NCBI GenBank assembly: GCA_964017045.1
Contig: OZ024801.1
Coordinates: forward strand, 30,290,049 to 30,354,048
Direction of reading: 5' to 3'
DNA: 64,000 nt
Source: Omphiscola glabra
Taxonomy: Eukaryota; Mollusca; Gastropoda; Lymnaeidae
In this document: in pieces, positions 1-11,445 of the stretch
Numbering within the stretch: the first letter of the stretch is position 1
Layout of the letters: each line of letters opens with the position of its first letter
Program-made: the position numbers and the translations under genes
The notes under the pieces: generated by a model
Database searches by the model: none
The model's input: only the letters and a program-made list of their open reading frames with translations
What the model was told of the DNA's origin: nothing

Positions 1-137
1 TGAGGTAATGGTCTGAGGTAATGGTCTGAGGTAATGGTCTGAGGTAATGGTCTGAGGTAATGGTCTGATGTAATGGTCTGAGGTAATGGTCTGAGGTAAT
101 GGTCTGAGGTAATGGTCTGATGTAATGGTCTGAGGTA
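1..137. repeat. 13-bp minisatellite, cut by window start
   Basis: Tandem copies of TGAGGTAATGGTC, about ten in view, with TGATGTAATGGTC as the only common variant. The array runs into the left edge, so its true length is unknown. The final copy decays into TGAGGTAAAGTTCC. A 13-bp unit rotates through all frames, so it cannot encode a repeated peptide. Confidence 0.95.
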
Positions 138-360
138 AAGTTCCGAGGACACTACCTTAGAGCAACTGCTTGTTATGTGAAGCATGATTGCCAATGAAAG
201 TAGCCTAAGATGAAGAAATTTGCTATCACAAACAACTGTGTAGCACAATGTTTGTTCGTTTTTTTTTAGTTTTTATTATTTTTTTAATCATAATTTTTTA
301 TTGAAATTTAAAGAGATTTACCGCAAGAAAATTAGCATTTGTACCAAGACGACACGAGTA

Positions 361-1897
361 TGGACGATATAGCAGTGAGACCAATGATTATGTGTTGATG
401 ATATAGCAGTGAGACCAATGATTATGTTATGGATGATATAGCAGTGAGACCAATGATTATGTGTTGATGATATAGCAGTGAGATCAATGATTATGTGTTG
501 ATGATATAGCAGTGAGACCAATAATTATGTGTTGATGATATAGCAGTGAGACCAATGATTATATGTTGATGATATAGCAGTGAGACCAATGATTATGTGT
601 TGATGAAATAGCAGTGAGACCAATGATTATGTGTTGATGATATAGCAGTGAGACCAATGATTATGTGTTGATGATATAGCAGTGAGACCAATAATTATGT
701 GTTGATGATATAGCAGTGAGACCAATGATTATGTGTTGATGATATAGCAATGAGACCAATGATTATGTGTTGATGAAATAGCAGTGAGATCAATGATTAT
801 GTGTTGATGATATAGCAGTGAGACCAATAATTATGTGTTGATGATATAGCAGTGAGACCAATGATTATGTGTTGATGATATAGCAGTGAGATCAATGATT
901 ATGTGTTGATGATATAGCAGTGAGATCAATGATTATGTTATGGATGATATAGCAGTGAGACCAATGATTATGTGTTGGTGATATAGCAGTGAGATCAATG
1001 ATTATGTGTTGATGATATAGCAGTGAGACCAATGATTATGTGTTGATGATATAGCAGTGAGATCAATGATTATGTTATGGATGATATAGCAGTGAGACCA
1101 ATGATTATGTGTTGGTGATATAGCAGTGAGACCAATGATTATGTGTTGATGATATAGCAGTGAGACCAATAATTATGTGTTGATGATATAGCAGTGAGAC
1201 CAATGATTATGTGTTGATGATATAGCAGTGAGATCAATGATTATGTGTTGATGATATAGCAGTGAGATCAATGATTATGTTATGGATGATATAGCAGTGA
1301 GACCAATGATTATGTGTTGGTGATATAGCAGTGAGATCAATGATTATGTGTTGATGATATAGCAGTGAGACCAATGATTATGTGTTGATGATATAGCAGT
1401 GAGATCAATGATTATGTTATGGATGATATAGCAGTGAGACCAATGATTATGTGTTGGTGATATAGCAGTGAGACCAATGATTATGTGTTGATGATATAGC
1501 AGTGAGACCAATGATTATGTGTTGATGATATAGCAGTGAGATCAATGATTATGTGTTGATGATATAGCAGTGAGATCAATGATTATGTGTTGATGATATA
1601 GCAGTGAGATCAATGATTATGTTATGGATGATATAGCAGTGAGACCAATGATTATGTGTTGATGATATAGCAGTGAGATCAATGATTATGTGTTGATGAT
1701 ATAGCAGTGAGACCAATGATTATGTGTGGATGATATAGCAGTGAGACCAATGATAATGTTATGGATGATATAGCAGTGAGACCAATGATTATGTGTGGAT
1801 GATATAGCAGTGAGACCAACGATTATGTGTTGATGATATAGCAGTGAGACCAATGATTATGTGTTGATGATATAGCAGTGAGATCAATGATTATGTT
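361..1897. repeat. 34-bp minisatellite with higher-order structure
   Basis: About 45 copies of a 34-bp unit containing GATATAGCAGTGAGACCAA and ATTATGTGTT. Recurrent variants are GAGATCAATG, ATAATTATG, a 35-bp form with GTTATGGATG, and GTTGGTGATAT. The 35-bp form recurs at 425, 937, 1074, 1279, 1416, 1621 and 1758, showing a 342-bp higher-order unit of ten monomers (937-1278 and 1279-1620). Stops appear in most frames and I see no coding role. Confidence 0.97.
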
Positions 1898-2741
1898 CAA
1901 TTACGTATTTCAATTGGATAGTATTTATTTTATATTGATACTAAAAACAAATATTATGACGTGAAGAACATTGTTTACAAAACTCAGTTCCAGGATTTCC
2001 TGTACCAACACACCTGGGAGAGTTGGAATGGAAAACAAATTAATTCAGCGTTTCGGCACAATATCTCCACATGGAATTAATCAAATGCTCTCCAACTAAT
2101 GATTCTCAATTTCCCTGTATTTCTTTTCTTATATTTTATATATCTCCAAAATACTTTTGTCCGTTAAGATTTAAGATTGTTTTTCCACAGTATCAATACA
2201 TATTTTAGTTCACTTCCTGTAATCTTGGTTTTGAAAAATCCAACTTCCGTCAATAACGATGGCGATCACTTAAGTTTTTAACTAGTCTCCATTTCTTGCC
2301 TTAATTTCATTTGTCTTGTCTGCCGAGGAAGGCTCTTAGGCGAAACGTACATGTCTTGTTGTCTTTTTTCAAGCTTACACATACCCTGTCCTACTATTTA
2401 CGTAAACCAGAAGAAAGATGGAGGTATGATATAAACACTTCAACACCCTCTATTCCTCCCATGCTCCCTCCCTCTATGCTCCCTTAATCCTCTCTCCACC
2501 CCTCCCTCACTCTCACCCACCCACGCCACCTCCCTACCATCCCCATTCCACTTCCCCTCCCTTGTGCACACTTTTCACCCTAGGGCACCTCCCTCCCTCG
2601 TGCACCCCCTCCCTCTACCCCTCACTCATTCTTTCCCTCGCCGTGTGTGTAACGTTGTACTAGTGTTTCACTTTCGCATCCCCAATTTATTACTTTTTTA
2701 AAATAAGGGAGGGGGGGGGAACATTTAAAAAAAAAAAGAAA
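1898..2741. other. spacer between arrays, no gene seen
   Basis: AT-rich sequence up to about 2420, then a pyrimidine-rich stretch (about 2440-2640) built of CCCTCC and CACCC words, then a G run followed by an A run just before the next array. No frame of useful length. It contains a dispersed repeat motif (2321-2400), listed separately. Confidence 0.6.
2321..2400 (+). repeat. dispersed repeat with GGCGAAACGT motif
   Basis: Reads GCCGAGGAAGGCTCTTAGG, then CGAAACGT, then CAAGCTTACACATACCCTG. The same order of words occurs in the reverse complement of the left half of the hairpin at 49713-49843, and GCCGATGAAGGCTTCTTGCC then GAAACGT occurs on the minus strand at 57399-57431. I infer one dispersed repeat family. 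Similar words flank retroelement ends in other animals as I recall them, possibly Penelope-like elements, but that link is from memory. Confidence 0.5.
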
Positions 2742-3735
2742 AGCGTTGCATCTCTCTATGTTTATGTCAACCCGCGATCCTGTTTCCTCTACTTTAAAGA
2801 GCGTTGCATCTCTCTATGTTTATGTCAACCCGCGATCCTGTTTCCTCTACTTTAAAGAGCGTTGCATCTCTCTATGTTTATATCAACCCGTGATCCTGTT
2901 TCCTCTACTTTAAAGATCTTTGCATCTCTCTTTGTTTATGTCAACCCGCGATCCTGTTTCCTCTACTTTAAAGAGCGTTGCATCTCTCTTTGTTTATGTC
3001 AACCCGTGATCCTGTTTCCTCTACTTTAAAGAGCGTTGCATCTCTCTTTGTTTATGTCAACCCGTGATCCTGTTTCCTCTACTTTAAAGAGCGTTGCATC
3101 TCTCTTTGTTTATGTCAACCCGCGATCCTGTTTCCTCTACTTTAAAGATCTTTGCATCTCTCTTTGTTTATGTCAACCCGCGATCCTGTTTCCTATACTT
3201 TAAAGATCTTTGCATCTCTCTTTGTTTATGTCAACCCGTGATCCTGTTTCCTCTACTTTAAAGATCTTTGAATCTCTCTTTGTTTATGTCAACCCATGAT
3301 CCTGTTTCCTCTACTTTAAAGATCTTTGCATCTCTCTTTGTTTATGTCAACCCGCGATCCTGTTTCCTCTACTTTAAAGAGCGTTGCATCTCTCTTTGTT
3401 TATGTCAACCCGTGATCCTGTTTCCTCTACTTTAAAGAGCGTTGCATCTCTCTTTGTTTATGTCAACCCGCGATCCTGTTTCCTCTACTTTAAAGAGCGT
3501 TGCATCTCTCTTTGTTTATGTCAACCCGCGATCCTGTTTCCTCTACTTTAAAGAGCGTTGCATCTCTCTATGTTTATGTCAACCCGCGATCCTGTTTCCT
3601 CTACTTTAAAGATCTTTGCATCTCCCTATGTTTATGTCAACCCGTGATCCTATTTCCTCTACTTTGAAGAGCATTGCATCCCCCAATGTTTATGTCAACC
3701 CGCGATCATGTTTCCTCTGCTTTCAAGAGATTTCA
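2742..3735. repeat. 58-bp minisatellite
   Basis: About 17 copies of a 58-bp unit containing GCATCTCTCTTTGTTTATG, CAACCCGCGATCCTG and TCCTCTACTTTAAAG. Two alternative junction words, AGAGCGTTGCATC and AGATCTTTGCATC, and CTATG versus CTTTG, segregate among copies, suggesting local unit exchange. The last copy is degenerate. Four CpGs per unit in some copies make it CpG-richer than its surroundings. Confidence 0.96.
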
Positions 3736-4319
3736 TTTTAACTTGTGGCCCGACGCTAAGTGCCTGCCCGACCCATTTATTCACAATGTCAACCCCGGTT
3801 GTCAACCCCCTCAGCAACCCTTCCCCCTCAAAACCCATGCCTCCCCATCCATTAGAAGGCATGCATCCTCTTGACACCAGTTACTACGGACAGCTATTGG
3901 TCGGCCATCTTGATTTTTGTACTCCAAAGGGAGGCCATTACCGACTTAAAGTGAAGCAAACCAGCCGCGGTGTAATATAGTTTTAAAAGCGGTAATGTGC
4001 ACTCTAGAAACTATTTTAATTACATTACAAAATCTTATCTCGTTAAGCAGAAGTTAATGAGGTGCTTGCTGGGAGGACCGGAGTTAAACTGGCAAATGTA
4101 GAAAAAAAGAAACATCTGAATTGTGTGCTCCTTAGTAACTGGGTTGTCTGTTCTTTGTCGTCTGAACGTAGGTTGTCTGCGTCTGGGTATTTTGCACCTG
4201 GTTCGTCTGAACCCGGGTTGTCTGTTACTTTGTTCTCTGTGTTGGGTTGTGTCTACAGGTTTGTGTGTACTGGGTTGTATGCACATGGGTTGTCTCTTTG
4301 GTGAGTTATGTGTTACTGT
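3736..4319. other. spacer, no gene recognised
   Basis: Mixed-composition sequence with overlapping short frames of 66-104 codons that match no family I know. It contains GGCCATCTTGAT (3903-3914), which resembles a YY1-type site in reverse, and a degenerate run of GGTTGTCTG-like words from about 4140 that grades into the next array. Confidence 0.5.
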
Positions 4320-4548
4320 GTTGTGTGGTCAGGTGCTGTGTGGTCTAGGGTTGTGTGGGCAGGTGCTGTGTGGTCCTGAGTTGTGTATTCAAGTAATCTG
4401 TGGACCTGGGTTGTGTGGTCATGTGCTGTGTGGTTAGGTGTTGTGTGGTCAGGTGCTGTGTGGTCTAGGATTGAGTGGTCAGGTGCCGTTAGGTCCTGAG
4501 TTGTGTATTCAGGTGATGTGCTGTCCTGAGTTGTGTATTCAGGTGATC
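4320..4548. repeat. 30-bp GT-rich minisatellite
   Basis: About 7.5 diverged copies of a 30-bp unit starting GTTGTGTGGTCAGGTGCTG and ending TGGTCTAGG or GGTCCTGA. The strand is strongly G+T biased. Because 30 is divisible by three, the array stays open in one plus-strand frame and produces a cysteine- and glycine-rich repeat peptide. I regard that as an artefact of period. Confidence 0.85.
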
Positions 4549-4751
4549 GTAATCATGAAAAAACACAACACTGATGGGAATGCCATACCATAAAATAAAG
4601 TTGTAAAATTGGCTCTATCCAATTGTCATAGAAACATAACAAGGCCTACGGATATTTTTTTTTACAAGTTTCGGAAAAAAATAGTTCTTGTTCGTAAAAT
4701 AAATTGCAGTTATAGAATATTTGGACGTCAGTTTTAGTGGGGTTTTTTTTG

Positions 4752-6031
4752 CGAGATTGGCAACCCTGCAGAGTAGTGGGGAGGGGGGGAGAGAGATTGG
4801 CAACCCTGCAGAGTAGTGGGGAGGGGGGGGAGAGAGATTGGCAACCCTGCAGAGTAGTGGGGAGGGGGGGAGAGAGATTGGCAACCCTGCAGAGTAGTGG
4901 GGAGGGGGGGAGAGAGATTGGCAACCCTGCAGAGTAGTGGGGAGGGGGGGAGAGAGATTGGCAACCCTGCAGAGTAGTGGGGAGGGGGGAGAGAGATTGG
5001 CAACCCTGCAGAGTAGTGGGGAGGGGGGGAGAGAGATTGGCAACCCTGCAGAGTAGTGGGGAGGGGGGAGAGAGATTGGCAACCCTGCAGAGTAGTGGGG
5101 AGGGGGGGAGAGAGATTGGCAACCCTGCAGAGTAGTGGGGAGGGGGGGGAGAGAGATTGGCAACCCTGCAGAGTAGTGGGGAGGGGGGGAGAGAGATTGG
5201 CAACCCTGCAGAGTAGTGGGGAGGGGGGAGAGAGATTGGCAACCCTGCAGAGTAGTGGGGAGGGGGGGGAGAGAGATTGGCAACCCTGCAGAGTAGTGGG
5301 GAGGGGGGAGAGAGATTGGCAACCCTGCAGAGTAGTGGGGAGGGGGGAGAGAGATTGGCAACCCTGCAGAGTAGTGGGGAGGGGGGGGAGAGAGATTGGC
5401 AACCCTGCAGAGTAGTGGGGAGGGGGGGAGAGAGATTGGCAACCCTGCAGAGTAGTGTGGAGGGGGGGAGAGAGATTGGCAACCCTGCAGAGTAGTGGGG
5501 AGGGGGGGAGAGAGATTGGCAACCCTGCAGAGTAGTGGGGAGGGGGGAGAGAGATTGGCAACCCTGCAGAGTAGTGGGGAGGGGGGGAGAGAGATTGGCA
5601 ACCCTGCAGAGTAGTGGGGAGGGGGGGAGAGAGATTGGCAACCCTGCAGAGTAGTGGGGAGGGGGGGGAGAGAGATTGGCAACCCTGCAGAGTAGTGGGG
5701 AGGGGGGGAGAGAGATTGGCAACCCTGCAGAGTAGTGGGGAGGGGGGGGAGAGAGATTGGCAACCCTGCAGAGTAGTGGGGAGGGGGGGAGAGAGATTGG
5801 CAACCCTGCAGAGTAGTGGGGAGGGGGGGAGAGAGATTGGCAACCTTGCAGAGTAGTGGGGAGGGGGGGAGAGAGATTGGCAACCCTGCAGAGTAGTGGG
5901 GAGGGGGGGAGAGAGATTGGCAACCCTGCAGGGTAATGGGGGGAGTGGAAACCCTGCAGGTAGTGGGGGAGAATGGCAACCCTGCAGAGTAGTGGGTGGG
6001 GGGAGATTGGCAACCCTGCAGGGCAGTGGGG
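4752..6031. repeat. 39-41-bp G-rich minisatellite with G4 potential
   Basis: About 30 copies of a unit with AGATTGGCAACCCTGCAG followed by AGTAGTGGGGAGGGGGG and GAGAG. Unit length varies only through the G run, which is 6 to 8 bases long. Each copy offers GGGG-A-G(6-8), enough for a G-quadruplex within or between units, and a CTGCAG palindrome. The last three copies (from about 5925) are degenerate. Minus-strand frames of up to 455 codons cross the array in all phases and are not evidence of protein. Confidence 0.97.
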
Positions 6032-6639
6032 CGGGAGGAGAATTCTGATGTTTAGAGAATTTTTGTGTGTGGTAATTTAAATTCTTAAATTTTTTATTTT
6101 TTAAAATAATATATTCAAAACATTGTTATAGAACTCTTTTCTTGACTGATTACTTCGACGAATTAAAGAATTGTTGCACAATTATCTTATTATTACCATT
6201 TCTCATTCTACACCCCAATCGCTATAACCCCACCCACCCCCCCACCTAACCAACCTTTGAACAAGTGCCTCTGAAGTGTTCGTGATAATTTAAATTATAG
6301 TATAATATGATGGGGCGCTCTGAGATCCAGTAACACAAACCCTGAACGCGTGCCAAGTGTGAGGCTAACAATGAGAACATCGCTTGTAACAATATGATCG
6401 GACGAGGCAATGAAAGCTAACGAAACGATGACGGAACGATGTTAGCGTGCGACTGTTGGAACGTCCTTCGCGTCTGCTCGGAATCATCCTTTCTTGAGAT
6501 CTCATCCTCGGGTTTCATGAACGTCCTTCGCGTGTACCACCCTCCACTCCAACGTCACCCCATTCGTCCTACACGCATTCCCGTCACATAACACCACCGG
6601 TCCTAATTATTCAATCGAAAAGAAGAAGAAAAAAAAGAA
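6032..6639. other. spacer with short direct repeat
   Basis: AT-rich until about 6300, then GC-richer. GAACGTCCTTCGCGT occurs twice, 60 bases apart (about 6459 and 6519). No gene recognised. It leads into the promoter-like stretch that follows. Confidence 0.5.
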
Positions 6640-6840
6640 GTAACCACGTCATGTGACCTGTGAACCCAATCAGCGGCGCCCGCCCTGTCACGTGGCAGTC
6701 GTGTCTCTTCCCGTCATTCCTCCTTCTGCATGCGCACGCATGGCGTCCCCCAGCACCAGCTCGAAACTTCCGGGGCCTTGGGGCTCGGTGGCGTTTTCTA
6801 CAGAACTTCCAAGGATGGCGGGTTATTCAATTTGAGCACG
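6640..6840 (+). promoter_or_regulatory. candidate CpG-rich, TATA-less promoter-like stretch
   Basis: Within about 150 bases I see a CCAAT box (CCCAATCAGCG, 6665), an E-box (TCACGTGGC, 6688), an NRF1-like word (CATGCGCACGCATGGCG, from 6729), an ETS-like word (ACTTCCGGGG, 6766) and a YY1-like word (AAGGATGGCGGG, from 6811). CpG is frequent here, unlike the flanks. This combination is typical of housekeeping promoters in animals. No gene is recognisable downstream on either strand; the next 300 bases are ordinary and then a pyrimidine tract starts. Orientation is a guess. Confidence 0.3.
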
Positions 6841-7159
6841 CAGCCAACGTAGAGATTAAACGGGACGCGCCCCGGGCGAGTCCAAATGTCATTGACTCGG
6901 GCGGCATGCCTGAATATGTGCGGCTTCAATCGGTCTTCTGTTCATGGACCTCATTTCTAACTCTCCGGAATTTAAACGCTCACTCCGAACAAACATGAAC
7001 CCATGCATTCGCGTTTTTACAAAAAATTAGCAGTTGTTTTATTTTAAAGAAACGAAACAAGCATTGGGGGGAAAACAGAAAGAGAAGGAATTAATTGTGT
7101 GGAAAAATTAAACGCAAATTGTGTGGACGTTTTATGGGTTGATGTCACAGACAAAGTTT
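6841..7159. other. spacer, no gene recognised
   Basis: Moderately CpG-containing sequence to about 7010, then AT-rich. No splice-bounded frame matching a known family. If the preceding stretch is a promoter, a first non-coding exon could lie here, but nothing in the sequence shows it. Confidence 0.4.
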
Positions 7160-7600
7160 TAATTGCTTTTCTTCTGTTCTTTTCCATTTTGTTTTCTGGT
7201 TTTAAATCGTTCTGTGTATTTCTTTCATTCTTTCAACCAATTATTCTTTATATCTTTCTTTTTTTCTTTCTTTATTTTTCTTTCTAATTGTGTCCATCCC
7301 ACTTTCTTTCAATTTCCTTATCTCGCTTCCATTCTTCTTCTTCTCCTTCTTTTTCTTCTCTCTCTCTCTCTTTCGGACATTCTTTCTTAACTTCTCTATC
7401 TCTCTGTGTGTGTCTTTCTGTCTTTTTTTCTCTCTGTCTCTATTTCCCTCTCTGTCTTTCTCTCTCTCTCTTTTCTCTCTATCTAATCATGTCTTTCTTT
7501 CTTTCTCTTTCTCTCCCTTCTCCCCTTCTGTCTCTCTCTCTCTCTCCCATTCTGTCTCTCTCTGTCTTTCTTTCTTTCTCTATCTCTGGAAAAGTGAGTG
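7160..7600. repeat. polypyrimidine tract (TTTC, TC, TTTTC)n
   Basis: About 440 bases almost free of purines on the plus strand, made of TTTCTTTC, TCTCTCTC and TTCCCTC words interrupted by TGTG. Open frames are serine-, leucine- and phenylalanine-rich shadows. Such a homopurine/homopyrimidine tract can form triplex DNA. Confidence 0.9.
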
Positions 7601-7626
7601 GAGACAATTAAAGAGAAAGACCTATT

Positions 7627-7770
7627 CCCGGAGGCCTAAAGTGTTTCTACTCCTGAAGGCCTAAAATATATTTTTAATCCAGGAGACCTAAAATATGTTT
7701 CTATCCCGGAGGCCAAAAGTGTTTGTAATCCCTGAGTCATAAAATATGTTTATAATCCCGGAGGCCTTAA
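7627..7770. repeat. about 32-bp degenerate repeat, 5 copies
   Basis: Five diverged copies of a unit with CCCGGAGGCCTAAA, then GTGTTT or ATATGTTT, then TAATCC. Copies differ at many sites, so this is an old array compared with the neighbouring 16-bp one. Confidence 0.75.
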
Positions 7771-7826
7771 AACTAAGATCATAAACCCAATAAACAATAG
7801 AGATTTGACATCAAGTAACCGCGTGG

Positions 7827-7986
7827 CTCCACAACGCAATGGCCCCACAACGCAATGGCCCCACAACGCAATGGCCCCACAACGCAATGGCCCCACAACG
7901 CAATGGCCCCACAACGCAATGGCCCCACAACGCAATGGCCCCACAACGCAATGGCCCCACAACGCAATGGCCCCACAACGCAATGG
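7827..7986. repeat. 16-bp minisatellite, 10 exact-length copies
   Basis: Ten copies of CCCCACAACGCAATGG with no length change; only the first copy (CTCC) and the bases after the last copy (TCC) differ. The near identity implies recent expansion. The short frames on both strands that cross it are products of the repeat. Confidence 0.97.
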
Positions 7987-8600
7987 TCCAAACTGATGGC
8001 AGAATTGAGAGAAAAAAAATTACACATCATACCATACAAGTTCCAAATGTTAGCCAACTCAACGTTGCGTCTTGCACGTTCGCTGTTGTGGGGCCTCCTT
8101 TGATTGCAGTGGTCCCCACCCCCTCCGTTCTCTTTTTTACTGGGCTTCCTCTGATTGCGGTGGTTCTCGCGTTGACGTGGAACGGGTTTTTTCGTTTTTT
8201 TTTTAAATCTTAAAAACCACGATCATGTGTTTATTAAGACATAAACAGGTTTGTTTTAATTTCATCCATGCCAGGTCCAGGGAAGTCAAAAAGACCTTTG
8301 ACCTAAGACAATGCCGTGGTACAGACGCTAAAACCACTCCGACAACATTCAAGAATTACTTAAATTTAAAAAAAAATATTTTTATAGAAATTCAATTTAA
8401 ACTTTGTTTTTTTTGCACGGCCTTTGCGTTCACCACGTAATCTTCGGATGACGTCATTGTGTTGGAATTAATAAGCTAACGGCGCCTACGTGACGTAAAG
8501 GTAGTTCTGCTTTGTTTGCTTGTAATATAGCTACCGTCTTATACGACTTGATTATTGCCACGGCATCCTCTATATTTACGGCACTGGTCATATCTCTAAC
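7987..8600. other. spacer with a diverged short duplication
   Basis: GGCCTCCTTTGATTGCAGTG (from about 8091) and GGCTTCCTCTGATTGCGGTG (from about 8143) form a diverged direct duplication with T-rich sequence between. The rest is AT-rich with no recognisable gene. Confidence 0.5.
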
Positions 8601-8731
8601 CCTTTTCTGCCAACCTCTTCTACCAACCTCCTCTACCAACCTCTTCTACCAACCTCTTCTACCAATCTCTTCTACCAATCTCTTCTACCAACCTCTTCTA
8701 CCAACCTCTTCTACCAACCTCCTGTACCATC
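8601..8731. repeat. 13-bp minisatellite
   Basis: About ten copies of CCTCTTCTACCAA with small changes (CCTCC, CAATC). Pyrimidine-rich plus strand. Confidence 0.93.
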
Positions 8732-9030
8732 CTCAATTCCCATCTCTCCTTAAATTAAAAAAAGAAAACAACCTTCTCTCCAACATTTGAACCTCAGACC
8801 AGTGTTGAATAGCAGTTCAGATCAAAGGAGCGCAGAAATGGCATAATAACTAGTAATACAATTACTAAAGACGAGTGTAAATAATTTGAAGATCTCTGCT
8901 TCATCCCAGGAAAATGAGGTCCAAGATAAGTTGACTTATTTTTTTTCGGCTTCGAAAAATTGAACTTTTTATTTTTAAAAAATTTTTTTTTTATAAAAAA
9001 AGAAGCACAAATAAATAAAAAGAAGGAAAC

Positions 9031-9645
9031 AGAAAAATTATCAACATAATCTCTGTCTATTTGAAGTTCTGAGAAAATTTATCAACATAATCTCTGTCTA
9101 TTTGAAGTTCTGAGAAAAATTATCAAAATAATCTCTGTCTATTTGAAGTTCTGAGAAAAATTATCAAAATAATCTCTGTCTATTTGAAGTTCTGAGAAAA
9201 ATTATCAAAATAATCTCTGTCTATTTGAAGTTCTGAGAAAAATTATCAAAATAATCTATGTCTATTTGAAGTTCTGAGAAAATTATCAACATAATCTCTG
9301 TCTATTTGAAGTTCTGAGAAAAATTATCAACATAATCTCTGTCTATTTGAAGTTCTGAGAAAAATTATCAAAATAATCTCTGTCTATTTGAAGTTCTGAG
9401 AAAAATTATCAAAATAATCTCTGTCTATTTGAAGTTCTGAGAAAAATGATCAAAATAATCTCTGTCTATTTGAAGCTCTGAGAAAAATGATCAAAATAAT
9501 CTCTGTCTATTTGAAGCTCTGAGAAAAATGATCAAAATAATCTCTGTCTATTTGAAGTTCTGAGAAAAATGATCAAAATAATCTCTGTCTATTTGAAGCT
9601 CTGAGAAAAATTATCAACATAATCTCTGTCTATTTGAAGTTCCGA
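9031..9645. repeat. 41-bp minisatellite
   Basis: Fifteen copies of a 41-bp unit with GAAAAATTATCAAAATAATC and CTCTGTCTATTTGAAGTTCTG. Variants ATCAACATAA, AATGATCAAAAT and GAAGCTCTG cluster in neighbouring copies, so expansion was local. It contains stops in all frames and no coding potential. Confidence 0.96.
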
Positions 9646-9820
9646 TACTTGATTCATTCAGTCGCATTCTGGGTATTGAATTCCACGGTTTGATATAATG
9701 TGGTTAAACTTTAAAGTAGGTCATGTCATGTGACCTATACAACATGTTTAAAAATAGTCATTTGATGTATATGGAATAGTTATTTTAAAAAAAATATTTT
9801 GATGTATGCTCAATAGTTAT

Positions 9821-10036
9821 TAAAATAGCTATTTGATGTTATATATAACAGGTATTTTAAAATCTTTTCGTGTATATATTAAGTATTAAAATAGCTATTT
9901 GATGTTATATATAACAGGTATTTTAAAATCTTTTCGTGTATATATTAAGTATTAAAATAGCTATTTGATGTTATATATAACAGGTATTTTAAAATCTTTT
10001 CGTGTATATATTAAGTATTAAAATAGCTATTTGATG
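9821..10036. repeat. 66-bp tandem repeat, 3.3 copies
   Basis: Copies start at 9821, 9887, 9953 and 10019 with TAAAATAGCTATTTGATG, and include TTATATATAACAGGTATTTT and CTTTTCGTGTATATATTAAG. The three full copies look identical apart from the first left edge, which implies very recent duplication. Diverged relatives of the AGTTATTAAAATAG word lie just upstream (9770-9820). Confidence 0.94.
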
Positions 10037-11292
10037 CATAATTAAAATGTATTAAAATAGTCCTCTCTTTTGTAGCATCTTTATAGGCCTACTACATTTT
10101 CTGATTCTTCTTGCAACTTTCTTTCTTTTTTTATTCTTTTTTAATTTTTTTCTCCCCCCGTAAATAGTTGTAAAAAAAGTTTCATGAAGTGGTTGCACTT
10201 CAACAAAAAGAATAAATACATCAGCGCTCCCCCCCCCCCGCACCAAGTGAATCACCCATATTTTCCATAGTGATGTTTCTCTTCCCCCCCCCCCCCCCCC
10301 CCAACCCCTTCGCCCTGGGAAAATCACCCCTACTTCCAGTTTACGGCAAATGAAAATGCAACATGCACTTCACCCCATTCCCATCTAAGCCCCTCCCCCC
10401 TCTCAGCCCCTCCCCCCTCTCAGCCCCTCCCCCCTCTCAGCCCTGCTCTGAACTCATGACTAACCCACTCATCCGTGGAAAACGCGGGTTTTTATTTTGT
10501 TTTGTTTTTTGTTCCTCAGGAAAAAAGAAAAAAAAAATTGTGGAGAAAACAAATAAAAGGCAGATAATCGGTGATCGAACTTCAATTTCCCCAGTTACCT
10601 CTCTTGATTGTTTGAACCCATTTATGCTGATAACTCTTACCAAGCTGTTTTTTTTTTTCTTCTTCAAATAAAACTTTGTCCTTTCTGTATATATATAAAA
10701 AAAAGATTCAATCTCATCCCGCGTAAGAGAAGCGTAAATAATAGGCTGACCCGGGGGGGGGGGGGGGGGTGTGAAGGTCCAATCTCATTAACTGAAAGCG
10801 GTAATAGGAATATCTAATGTTAGTTGAATAACTTTTGGGGTTAATTTATTTTAAAAAAACAACAAAAAAAAACAACAAAAACACACACATAGCTTCAGAA
10901 ATCACGTGATACAAACCAAACAATTTCTCCTTGTCCGATGATTGTTTATTTGCAAAAAAATAAAAAAAAATAAAAAAATAAAAATAAAAAAATAAAAAAT
11001 TTAAAAAAAAAATTTAAAAAAAAAAAAATTGTTTATTTGCAGAAAGAGATACGCCAGTGACCCTAGTGCACTAAATTACTTGATGGTACGTCCAATTTGT
11101 ACACATTTGACCTTTAATGACTTTAGATTAAATGGGATCAGTTTTGCTTACGTTGTTTGGGTTGCTGCTGTTGTGGTTGTTGTTGTTTTGGTTGTCGTTG
11201 TTGCTGTTGTTGTTTCTTGTTAAAATACAAAAAGCATGGGTTATAAATTTTTGAACATATTTAAGTACAATCGTTTCCAATCGTCATAATTT
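10037..11292. other. low-complexity spacer: C, G, T and A runs
   Basis: Contains C runs near 10230 and 10286, a G run near 10753, a 51-bp CCCCTCCCCCCTCTCAG triplet repeat at 10390-10440, a long A-rich stretch at 10955-11030 and a GTT/GTTGTTGTGG stretch at 11158-11220. No frame resembles a known protein. Confidence 0.7.
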
Positions 11293-11382
11293 CATACATA
11301 ACTATAGCTTACCCACAATGCCTTACATTATTACGACATGATTGTATACATAACTATAGCTTACCCACAATGCCTTACATTG
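11293..11382. repeat. 52-bp spaced direct duplication
   Basis: ATACATAACTATAGCTTACC followed by CACAATGCCTTACATT occurs at 11294 and again at 11346, with identical sequence across about 36 bases and a 15-base unrelated linker. A local tandem duplication. Confidence 0.9.
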
Positions 11383-11445
11383 GCCTTACGTTGTTTATCC
11401 TAAAGTATATTATCTAAGTGATACATTAAAAAAATTCTGTATATA

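Noticed and set aside
4615..6013. Proline-, leucine- and serine-rich protein of about 455 residues, minus strand
   Set aside because: Three overlapping frames are equally open across the 39-41-bp array, and changes in the G run would shift frame repeatedly.
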